Assembly: GCA_964225175.1 (NCBI GenBank)
Contig: CAXQNK010000113.1
Span: forward strand, 1 to 20,561
Source: WTJD01 sp964225175
GTDB taxonomy: Bacteria; Pseudomonadota; Gammaproteobacteria; Xanthomonadales; SZUA-36
Reading direction: 5' to 3'
Length of the DNA: 20,561 bases
The position numbers and the translations under genes are program-made. The first letter of the stretch is position 1. Every line of letters begins with the position of its first letter. Below the pieces are notes generated by a model that worked only from the letters and a program-made list of their open reading frames with translations, ran no database searches and was not told the DNA's origin. This document shows positions 1 to 6,096 of this stretch, one piece after another.

Positions 1-400
1 CGGCTTCGCGGGCATTGATCATGGCGAGGAATTGCTGGGCCGTGAACTGCTCGCTGAGTTCATCGCCAGCATTGAGAAACAGCACATATTTACCCCGCGC
101 AAGGCGAGTGCCCTTATTCATCGCGTCGTAGATGCCTTCATCGGGCTCAGAAACAGATCGAGTCGCGGAACGGACCGCCTCTTCCATGGCCGCGGCCTGG
201 CGTTGGGACTGGGGTTCTGATGCCCCATCCACCACGATCCATTCAAAATCGGGTCGTCCAAGCAGGGTTCGTAGCGAATGCTGGGTCATTTCAAGGCCAG
301 TAAAATCGTTCAGGTGGACGGTGACCACGCTCAGTTGGACGGAGTCCTCCGGATGTCCGCATTGAGCAGTATTCTCCTGAGCCGATTGCGCGGTCTTCAT
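1..400 (-). CDS. Family 2 glycosyltransferase (WcaA-like), C-terminus cut by window edge
   Basis: Only the first 133 or so codons are inside the window; the frame stays open to position 1. The translation shows a GT-A fold start: a beta strand with SVVTVHLNDFTGLEMT, the nucleotide-binding IVVDGAS motif, then EPDEGIYDAMNKGTRLARGKY and VLFLNAGDEL. This combination is characteristic of GT2 enzymes of the WcaA/WcaE type that add a sugar to a lipid-linked exopolysaccharide repeat unit at the cytoplasmic face of the membrane. The ATG at 398-400 is preceded by a GAGG ribosome site about 7 bases away and lies 9 bases after the stop of the sugar-phosphate transferase gene, so the two are probably co-transcribed. 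The donor and acceptor sugars cannot be inferred. The family call is secure; the role in exopolysaccharide is inferred from the neighbour. Confidence 0.85.
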   Translation of the reverse strand, partial: MKTAQSAQENTAQCGHPEDSVQLSVVTVHLNDFTGLEMTQHSLRTLLGRPDFEWIVVDGASEPQSQRQAAAMEEAVRSATRSVSEPDEGIYDAMNKGTRLARGKYVLFLNAGDELSEQFTAQQFLAMINAREA

Positions 401-409
401 GTGCTGGCC

Positions 410-1183
410 TCAATACGCGTTGCGGTGCAGCATCGCGAGCGGAGTTTGCAACAGGATCCGGAGATCCAGCCACAAGGACCAGTTCTGGATGTACCAGAGA
501 TCGTGTTCCACCCTAAGCCTCATCTTTTCTTCGGTGTCCGTGATGCCGCGAAGGCCATTGATCTGCGCCCATCCGGTAATGCCCGGCTTGATCTTATTGC
601 GCAGCACGTACTTGGGAACGGTTGAGCGAAAGGCGCCGTCCAGCGGAACAGGGTGCGGTCGCGGGCCCACAAGTGACATTTCACCCTTGAGCACGTTGAA
701 CAATTGTGGCAGTTCATCAAGGCTGGTGCGGCGCAGAAACCGGCCCACACTGAATACCCTAACGTCTCCCGGTCGGGCCTGTTGAAAGGCGCCCTCGTGC
801 ATGTTCATTGTGCGAAATTTGAGCACCTCAATGGTTTCATTGCCCAGACCATGGCGGAGTTGTCTGAACAGCACGGGGCCGCCGTTCGTGAGTTTGATCA
901 GGACCGCGATACTGGCCTGCAGCGGAGCGGTTAGGATAATCAGCGCAGCGGCGAGCAGGTAATCCGACGCAGTTTTGAGCCGCCATTCCATTCCGCTTGT
1001 GGGCGAACCGCTCAAGTTAATGATGGGCAAGCCGGCCCATTCGACCATGTCCTGGTTCAGCAGCCGGTATTGCTCAAGGTCGGGGATCACGTGGACGTCG
1101 ATCACGCACTCTCGCAGAGCCTCAAGCGCCTCATCGAGTAACCCGGAATTTGCGATCGACGCGGCAATCCATACATCATCCAC
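410..1183 (-). CDS. Undecaprenyl-phosphate sugar phosphotransferase, C-terminal catalytic part of a gene split by an amber codon
   Basis: This is the catalytic half of a WcaJ/PssY-type polyprenyl glycosylphosphotransferase, which moves a hexose-1-phosphate from a UDP-sugar to undecaprenyl phosphate and so starts exopolysaccharide repeat-unit synthesis. Visible are VDDVWIAAS (end of the CoA-binding-like linker domain), a hydrophobic segment YLLAAALIILTAPLQ, GGPVLFRQLRHGLGN, VLKFRTMNM, the catalytic SLDELPQLFNVLKGEMSLVG, PRPHPV, KPGITGWAQINGLRG and the conserved YIQNWSLWLDLRILLQT tail. The GTG at 1183 is simply the first usable start after the interrupting TAG; it has no convincing ribosome site, and homology extends unbroken upstream of it (PLSALEEFVSNEP, in frame). 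The coordinates therefore describe a fragment. Whether it is made separately by reinitiation, by readthrough or not at all is unknown. Confidence 0.85.
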   Translation of the reverse strand: MDDVWIAASIANSGLLDEALEALRECVIDVHVIPDLEQYRLLNQDMVEWAGLPIINLSGSPTSGMEWRLKTASDYLLAAALIILTAPLQASIAVLIKLTNGGPVLFRQLRHGLGNETIEVLKFRTMNMHEGAFQQARPGDVRVFSVGRFLRRTSLDELPQLFNVLKGEMSLVGPRPHPVPLDGAFRSTVPKYVLRNKIKPGITGWAQINGLRGITDTEEKMRLRVEHDLWYIQNWSLWLDLRILLQTPLAMLHRNAY

Positions 1184-1222
1184 GGGCTCGTTCGAGACGA
1201 ACTCTTCGAGTGCGCTGAGCGG

Positions 1223-1225
1223 CTA
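1223..1225 (-). other. In-frame amber (TAG) codon interrupting the sugar phosphotransferase gene
   Basis: The plus strand reads CTA, which is TAG on the coding strand. The residues before it (GRFGNHWGDHDT) and after it (PLSALEEFVSNEPVDDVW) together match the usual linker of WcaJ-type enzymes, where a short loop precedes a P-V-L-G-S-L-like motif. No insertion or deletion is needed to join them. A single substitution (for example CAG to TAG) or a base-call error would explain it. TAG is also the natural stop of the 6097-7665 gene, so general reassignment of UAG is unlikely. Confidence 0.85.
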
Positions 1226-1768
1226 TGTGTCGTGGTCGCCCCAGTGGTTGCCAAATCGGCCGAGAAGTTCAAAATCACCGTGGGAATCCTGTGCCAGGGC
1301 CTCGTCCACTCGCTGTGCTGCCGCGCCCTCGCCAACCAGCACCAGGCGCCGTCGACGCGAGATCCATCGGGGGCTCCTTCGGCGCAGCGTGGTGAATAAC
1401 CACTCTCCAAGCACAAGCCCCATGGCGCCGGTGAGTGCCCAGGTGCCGAACCACACCCTCGAATAGTTCGCGGTGATCTTCATCATGGCCGCGATGCCCA
1501 CGAGTCCCACGGTGATGATGAGCCAGCCGGTGAGCAGTCTTCGAATCCGGCGCAGGAGTGTGAATTGAGCGCCCGGACGCATCGCGCCCGTGGCTGGCAG
1601 GACCAGGGTCAGCATCAGCAGGCCCAACAACAGGACGACGAGGTAATCTGTTGTCAGCCTGATGTGCCCAAACTTTGCCGCAAATCCGAGCAAAAAGGAA
1701 GCAATGACAACAACGATGTATATCAGGATTCGCATGCAGGCTCTGTGTGCTGCCATGGGGAACCCCAT
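1223..1768 (-). CDS. Undecaprenyl-phosphate sugar phosphotransferase, N-terminal membrane part of the same split gene
   Basis: This half carries four hydrophobic segments (ILIYIVVVIASFLLGFA, YLVVLLLGLLMLTLVLPA, WLIITVGLVGIAAMM, WFGTWALTGAMGLVLGEWLF). A basic loop RRRSPRWISRRRR follows, then RLVLVGEGAAAQRVDEAL, the nucleotide-fold linker typical of WcaJ proteins. It stops at a TAG at 1223-1225. It is in exactly the same frame as the downstream catalytic half; read through, the two give about 452 codons, the normal family length. The start is uncertain. The frame is open up to 1912, but the leader there is hydrophilic and overlaps two hairpins. ATGs at 1798, 1768, 1756 and 1735 are candidates, and the membrane protein proper begins at 1735 (MRILIY). 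I use 1768; the 1798 ATG has a purine-rich GAGCGGGGGG upstream and cannot be excluded. Confidence 0.75.
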   Translation of the reverse strand: MGFPMAAHRACMRILIYIVVVIASFLLGFAAKFGHIRLTTDYLVVLLLGLLMLTLVLPATGAMRPGAQFTLLRRIRRLLTGWLIITVGLVGIAAMMKITANYSRVWFGTWALTGAMGLVLGEWLFTTLRRRSPRWISRRRRLVLVGEGAAAQRVDEALAQDSHGDFELLGRFGNHWGDHDT

Positions 1769-1824
1769 TAGAATGCCTGATTGAGAGCGGCCCGTCATCC
1801 GAAATGACCCCCCGCTCGATGTAT

Positions 1825-1841
1825 CACAGCTTGCTGCTGTG
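1825..1841. repeat. Inverted repeat (6-bp stem, 5-base loop)
   Basis: CACAGC, then TTGCT, then GCTGTG forms a perfect short hairpin. It lies upstream of the plausible starts of the sugar phosphotransferase gene and would be in that gene's 5' leader if transcription begins further upstream. No T-run follows on either strand, so it is not an intrinsic terminator. Confidence 0.5.
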
Positions 1842-1884
1842 CGCGAGGTGTTCCCGCTTAAACTGCTCGATTCAAGGGGGGCTT

Positions 1885-1907
1885 CTCTCCAGAAAATCGC
1901 TGGAGAG
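1885..1907. repeat. Inverted repeat (8-bp perfect stem, 7-base loop)
   Basis: CTCTCCAG (1885-1892) and CTGGAGAG (1900-1907) are exact inverted copies around AAAATCG. No U-tract follows in either direction. It could be a leader hairpin or a protein-binding site for control of the polysaccharide genes. Its presence argues against a start of the phosphotransferase gene as far upstream as 1912. Confidence 0.6.
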
Positions 1908-2071
1908 TTCATTGTAAGTTGCTGTAATCATTATTTTGCGGACCCGTTGATACTTGACATTTTGCCGAGCAACGACAGAAAATGCGTGTCTGAGAAACTG
2001 TACTGTGAAAACCAGACGCTCAGAAATGGTTTAAGACGTTTGCCGAAGGGCCCGCTTGGGTCACGGAAACG

Positions 2072-2111
2072 TCCAAAGGCCAACAGGGAGTTCCAAAGGC
2101 CAACAGGGAGT
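2072..2111. repeat. Perfect 20-bp tandem duplication
   Basis: The unit TCCAAAGGCCAACAGGGAGT occurs twice head to tail (2072-2091 and 2092-2111) with no mismatch. It lies 144 bases before the start of the large secreted-protein gene, in or near its presumed promoter or leader. Copy-number change by slippage here could alter spacing of regulatory elements. Confidence 0.9.
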
Positions 2112-2254
2112 GGCGTTAGAGCGATTGCTGGTAGCTTAACGGTTGCCAGACGACGCCTGTCAGCTGTTTATGCATAGTGGGGTCGGATATGCTGTTCACC
2201 AAGCAAATGCTCGAATCAAACGATAACGTAAGACTTAACTCAAGGTTTTTAATA

Positions 2255-5200
2255 ATGAAAAATCAAACACGCGCAACCGTCAGAATCGCCTCGTTTTGTG
2301 TTGTCCTCTCTGCCGGTCTTTGGGGTTCAAATATTTTTGCGGTACACAACGATTTTATGGAGCTCGATGGAAACACGACCGCTGACGGCGTGAACGATGA
2401 CTGGGACGACGTGTATGCTGATTGCATCGCGGAAAACGGCGCACTCACACCCGGTGGCGGCGGCGCATGCAGCCCGGTATCGACCAGTGCGAAAAGACAG
2501 GCTTTTCAGAGCGACTCGATTGATCTTGACCCGACCGCATACGCAGGCGGCACCAAGGATACGCAATCCCTCTCTGACTGGGCGTGCGTAGAGCAAAAAG
2601 TTCTCGGTAAATCCGATATCCAGAACGCGTATGGGGCGGTCTATGAGACTACGACGTTACCCAGGCAAAAGCTGCTGTATGTCGGGGGAGACAGGCAAGA
2701 ATATTCAGGGACAACGGATTTCGGCATCTGGCTGTTCAGGGAACCCGTTTCCTGTGACGCCAGCGTGAATGGCGGAGCGAAAACAAGTTTTACGGGTCAG
2801 CACACCGACCGAGACCTGTTGTTGTTGGCCGACTATGACAACGGTGGGCGTATCGCGACCGTGAAAGGTTACTATTGGAAGGACCCGGACGGAGTTGTGG
2901 ACTCGGGTGATGAGTGCGTGGGTGGATCGGAAAACGACTGCGCGCGTGATGAGGAACTGCCCATCATGCTCGTCTTCTACGACGTTGATGAGCCCAAGTA
3001 TAATTTCGACACTGGTCTGGTCGAGACCTGCACTTTGGCAGAGGCTGAAGCTTCAGGCCGCCTGGATCCTGACATCACGGACAGTGACGTCCCGGTTTGT
3101 CCCGTGGCGTCCCTGAACTGTGAGGATCTGGCAGCGTTGGATCTTGACGCCATCGCCCTGGCGGGTGACAGCAAAATTGGAAGGCTGGAAGACGTTTGCG
3201 CCATCAGCAACGATGACACGACGGGAAACCAGCTGCTTGACCTGCAGTGGCGCCCCGAGGTGGTGGAAGAGAACGGATTCTTCGAGGCCGGCGTCAACCT
3301 GACGCGGTTCGGCCAGCTCTTGCTCCAGTTCGATGACTGCTACGCATCGGTGTTGCTTGAAACCCGGTCATCCACTTCAATTGACGCGCAGCTGAAAGAC
3401 TACGTGTTGCTCGACACGAAAACCTGCGGTGACCTCACCATCGCGAAGGAAGCAAACGAGAGCACTGCTTTTGTGTGGGATTTCTCGCTGGATCCGCTCG
3501 CAAATCAGCTGGCTAGTGTGCAGATGGTTTCTGGCAATTCCGTGAAAATCACCGAGGTCGCCACGCACTCATATCGTATTACTGAGACCGCTTTGCCTGC
3601 TGCAGGTGACTGGTCACTTGACAGCGTTTCGTGCATTGATGCGGTGGACCAGTCTGACGTGGGCACCAACTTTGACGCGGCCGCCTGTGCCCTCGATCAA
3701 GCGGCCTGTTTCATTGATGTTGAAATCGAGGCGGACTCTGAGGTCACGTGTACTTTCACCAACGCGCTGGCGCCTCCGCCCGGGGCGATAGTGGTGGGCA
3801 AAATCTGTGATCCCTTGACTCCTGCGTCGGATGACTTCAGTTTCAACATTACGGGCCTTGACAACTCCCCACTGGCCGAATGCAGTGATTCCTCGGGCAT
3901 CCTGATCAATGAAGGGGATGCCAAGTCTGCCAGCTATGATTTCACCCTCGCGTGTGGAGAAAGCTTCGGCTGCACGGGTGTGGTTCCGGGACAGTATGAT
4001 GTCACCGAGACCAGTGCAGCCTCGGGCTGGCGCCAGACCGGCCTGGCTTGCAGCGCATCCGACACCATCAATGAGCCTGATTTCATCAGAGAGACCACCT
4101 TTGACTGCGGAGTGGCGCAAGACAGCGTTGCGGTGGTCAACTTCGGTGCGGACGAGTCAGTCTTCGTTAATTTCACCAACACCGAGGACGCGACCATCGA
4201 AATTTGTAAAGACACGCTTCCCGATGGTGCTGGCGCGGCTGTGAATTTCAGTTTCAGCTACAGTGAAGGGGCTGATTTCGCGTTGCTGCCTGATAATTGC
4301 CTCACGTTTGCTAATTTGATTCCGAATGAGACGTACACGTTCACAGAAACACCCGTCGCGGACTATCCACTGTCTGACATTCAGTGCGGGAGCTCGATAC
4401 CCGACAGCCAGAGCGCTGGCGCCAGCATTGGTCAGGGACTGGTTAACATTACGCCCGCGCCTGGTGAGCAGGTAACGTGCACGTTTGTCAACCTGCAGAC
4501 ACCGGGCACCATCGAGGTATGTAAGAGCACCGATCCGTCAGGCAGCAACGTCCAGTTTGAGATGAGGGTGGAATATCCGGACTGGGAAACTTTCTCCGAA
4601 GGCATCACAGACGGTACATGCGCCATGTGGGGTGACCTGCTGCCGACTGTTGATCAAGAAACTTACTCCGTCACCGAGACCCCGGTGGAAGGCTGGGATC
4701 TGACTTCCGCGACCTGCTCAAGTCAGGATAATCCGGGCCCCTTCTCGCCTGACGCGATCACCCTCGGAGCAGGCGAGAATGTCAGCTGTGATTTTGTGAA
4801 CACGCAGCGCGGCACCATTACGGTGATCAAGCAGACGCTCGGTAATGACGTGGGCAACTTTGGTTTCGACGCCAACTTCGCTGAAGGCGGCGGCTTCGGA
4901 CTCTTAACGGAGGGTGGTTCTGCAACCGCCGTGTTCACAAATTTGGTTCCGGGCGATGACTACTTTGTCGAGGAGACAGCGCTCACGCCCGGTTGGGAAT
5001 TCACCAGCCTCGCGTGTGACGATCAAGACGCACAGATCGATGACGCGCGGGCGAACCTCGTGCTGGGTCCCGGTGAGAACATTACATGCACTTTCGTTAA
5101 CACCTACGCCGGATCGATCCAGGTGGTCAAGGTCACACAGGGTGGTGACGGCACCTTCGACTTCTCCCGGAGTTGGGGCGCGGACTTCGAGATCGAGACT

Positions 5201-5785
5201 GATGCAGGTCAAGGAAGCATCAATTTCGCTGAGCTCTCACCTGGCGAGTACAGCGTGAGCGAGAGTGATCCGGGCCCAGGTTGGGAGCTTGAGTCAGCGG
5301 TATGCACGGGTGGACAGGATCCCTCGGCGATCACCCTGGCGCCAGGAGCTGGAGTAACCTGTACCTTCACCAACCGCAAGCTGGTCGCAGACATCAAGAT
5401 CGAGAAGTCACCGAACGCTCAGGGCGTTGATCCAGAAGGAACAGCCGCGTTCGAGATTACAGTAACCAATACCGGTGAGATTGATCTTGAAAACGTCATG
5501 GTCAGCGACCCGGCGGCTCCCGATTGCGACGCCGACATCGGTCCGCTGGCTGTCGGTGAAAGCTCCTCGTACAATTGCACGCTCTCCGGCGTGATTGCCG
5601 CATTCACCAATGTTGCGACGGCTTGCGGAGACCCGGTTGATGCCAGCGACGAAGTGTGCGATTCGGATACTGCATTAGTGAGCATCAACTCGGTGGAAGT
5701 GCCAGTTAACAGCGTCTGGGCTCTGCTGCTCATGTTAATGGGCGTCGCGGGTGTGGTTTATTCGCGGAGGCGCATGATTAACTGA
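2255..5785 (+). CDS. Large secreted multi-repeat surface protein with DUF11-like domain and C-terminal VPVNS/TM/Arg sorting tail
   Basis: 1176 aa from the ATG at 2255, chosen because an AAGG ribosome site lies 9 bases upstream and a signal peptide follows at once (MKNQTRATVR, then IASFCVVLSAGLWGSNIFA, likely cleavage near residue 29). The same frame is open from 2177, but that extension is polar and poorly placed. Residues about 30-390 form an Asp-rich, Cys-containing N-terminal region beginning VHNDFMELDGN. Six tandem beta repeats start at about residues 395, 511, 647, 752, 854 and 954. Each begins with a T-I-x-V-x-K-type strand, has a (S/T)-(V/I)-(T/S)-E-(T/S) core and ends C-T-F-(V/T)-N or a variant (prealbumin/Cna-B-like folds). 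A DUF11-like domain (about 1044-1145; VTNTGEIDLENVMVSDP) follows. The C-terminus is VPVNSVW (1149 on), a hydrophobic helix LLLMLMGVAGVVY and SRRRMIN, like IPTL-CTERM tails. I infer a cell-surface or matrix protein. No enzyme motif was found. Confidence 0.85.
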   Translation: MKNQTRATVRIASFCVVLSAGLWGSNIFAVHNDFMELDGNTTADGVNDDWDDVYADCIAENGALTPGGGGACSPVSTSAKRQAFQSDSIDLDPTAYAGGTKDTQSLSDWACVEQKVLGKSDIQNAYGAVYETTTLPRQKLLYVGGDRQEYSGTTDFGIWLFREPVSCDASVNGGAKTSFTGQHTDRDLLLLADYDNGGRIATVKGYYWKDPDGVVDSGDECVGGSENDCARDEELPIMLVFYDVDEPKYNFDTGLVETCTLAEAEASGRLDPDITDSDVPVCPVASLNCEDLAALDLDAIALAGDSKIGRLEDVCAISNDDTTGNQLLDLQWRPEVVEENGFFEAGVNLTRFGQLLLQFDDCYASVLLETRSSTSIDAQLKDYVLLDTKTCGDLTIAKEANESTAFVWDFSLDPLANQLASVQMVSGNSVKITEVATHSYRITETALPAAGDWSLDSVSCIDAVDQSDVGTNFDAAACALDQAACFIDVEIEADSEVTCTFTNALAPPPGAIVVGKICDPLTPASDDFSFNITGLDNSPLAECSDSSGILINEGDAKSASYDFTLACGESFGCTGVVPGQYDVTETSAASGWRQTGLACSASDTINEPDFIRETTFDCGVAQDSVAVVNFGADESVFVNFTNTEDATIEICKDTLPDGAGAAVNFSFSYSEGADFALLPDNCLTFANLIPNETYTFTETPVADYPLSDIQCGSSIPDSQSAGASIGQGLVNITPAPGEQVTCTFVNLQTPGTIEVCKSTDPSGSNVQFEMRVEYPDWETFSEGITDGTCAMWGDLLPTVDQETYSVTETPVEGWDLTSATCSSQDNPGPFSPDAITLGAGENVSCDFVNTQRGTITVIKQTLGNDVGNFGFDANFAEGGGFGLLTEGGSATAVFTNLVPGDDYFVEETALTPGWEFTSLACDDQDAQIDDARANLVLGPGENITCTFVNTYAGSIQVVKVTQGGDGTFDFSRSWGADFEIETDAGQGSINFAELSPGEYSVSESDPGPGWELESAVCTGGQDPSAITLAPGAGVTCTFTNRKLVADIKIEKSPNAQGVDPEGTAAFEITVTNTGEIDLENVMVSDPAAPDCDADIGPLAVGESSSYNCTLSGVIAAFTNVATACGDPVDASDEVCDSDTALVSINSVEVPVNSVWALLLMLMGVAGVVYSRRRMIN

Positions 5786-5812
5786 CCAAACGTAACACCC
5801 ACTCTTCGTAGT

Positions 5813-5840
5813 AAAGCCCGGCAATAGCCGGGCTTTTTTT
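5813..5840 (+). terminator. Intrinsic terminator after the large secreted-protein gene
   Basis: A perfect 7-bp GC-rich stem GCCCGGC / GCCGGGC (5816-5822, 5827-5833) with an AATA loop is preceded by AAA and followed by seven T residues. It starts 28 bases after the stop codon and separates this gene transcriptionally from the next one. Confidence 0.93.
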
Positions 5841-6096
5841 ATGTAAAAATCATTAATTTTCCCGGAAATCTTACGTCTGTAAGTCTTGTCTTCCGCGCGC
5901 TGTAACTATTACCAGTGCCCCTGACTTATTGACAATCGTAGGATATCAGCCGAGTCGGGGTTACTACTAATAGTAAATGGGTGATGAAATGAAAAGAGTG
6001 CAGATTCAATTAAACCGTGATACCATTAAATCAAGAACTTATGCAGAAGTTCTAAAACCTGTTTTAGGGAATCAATCAGGCCCAAGGAAGGGAACG
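5841..6096 (+). other. AT-rich promoter/leader region of the head-domain protein gene
   Basis: 256 bases between the terminator and the preferred start at 6097, clearly more AT-rich than the flanks. A TTGACA (5929-5934) is present but no -10 box lies at 16-18 bases, so the promoter is unresolved. From 5977 an open frame runs in frame into the gene (MGDEMKRVQIQLNRD...). It has a poor ribosome site and a basic, non-hydrophobic sequence, so I treat it as leader. An extended N-terminal region before the signal peptide remains possible. Confidence 0.5.

Larger units (their letters stand above)
1769..2254. other. Divergent intergenic region between the polysaccharide locus and the first secreted-protein gene
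   Basis: About 485 bases without a gene I can support. It must contain the minus-strand promoter for the sugar phosphotransferase and the plus-strand promoter for the 1176-aa secreted protein. It holds two inverted repeats (1825-1841, 1885-1907) and one tandem 20-bp duplication (2072-2111). A TTGACA at 1954-1959 lacks a matching -10 box. A TTGCCA at 2143-2148 has only a poor hexamer (GTTTAT) 17 bases downstream, so I do not call a promoter. Short open frames here have no recognisable protein features. Confidence 0.6.

Noticed and set aside
1223..1225. UAG recoding as pyrrolysine or another amino acid
   Set aside because: TAG is used as an ordinary stop at 7663-7665, no tRNA or pyrrolysine gene is seen, and the site is a variable linker. 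A plain nonsense mutation or base-call error is simpler.
1954..1959. TTGACA as a -35 box for the secreted-protein gene (also TTGACA at 5929-5934)
   Set aside because: No acceptable -10 hexamer occurs at 16-18 bases downstream in either case, so these matches are likely chance.
1839..2177. 112-codon plus-strand frame in the intergenic region
   Set aside because: It is Arg-rich and low-complexity at its end, crosses the tandem duplication, has no ribosome site and no family resemblance.
5977..6096. In-frame upstream extension of the head-domain protein, possibly an extended signal peptide region
   Set aside because: There is no good ribosome site at 5977 or 5989, the sequence does not match the autotransporter extended-signal pattern well, and a strong AAGGAAGG site fits the 6097 start. 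Kept only as a low-probability alternative.
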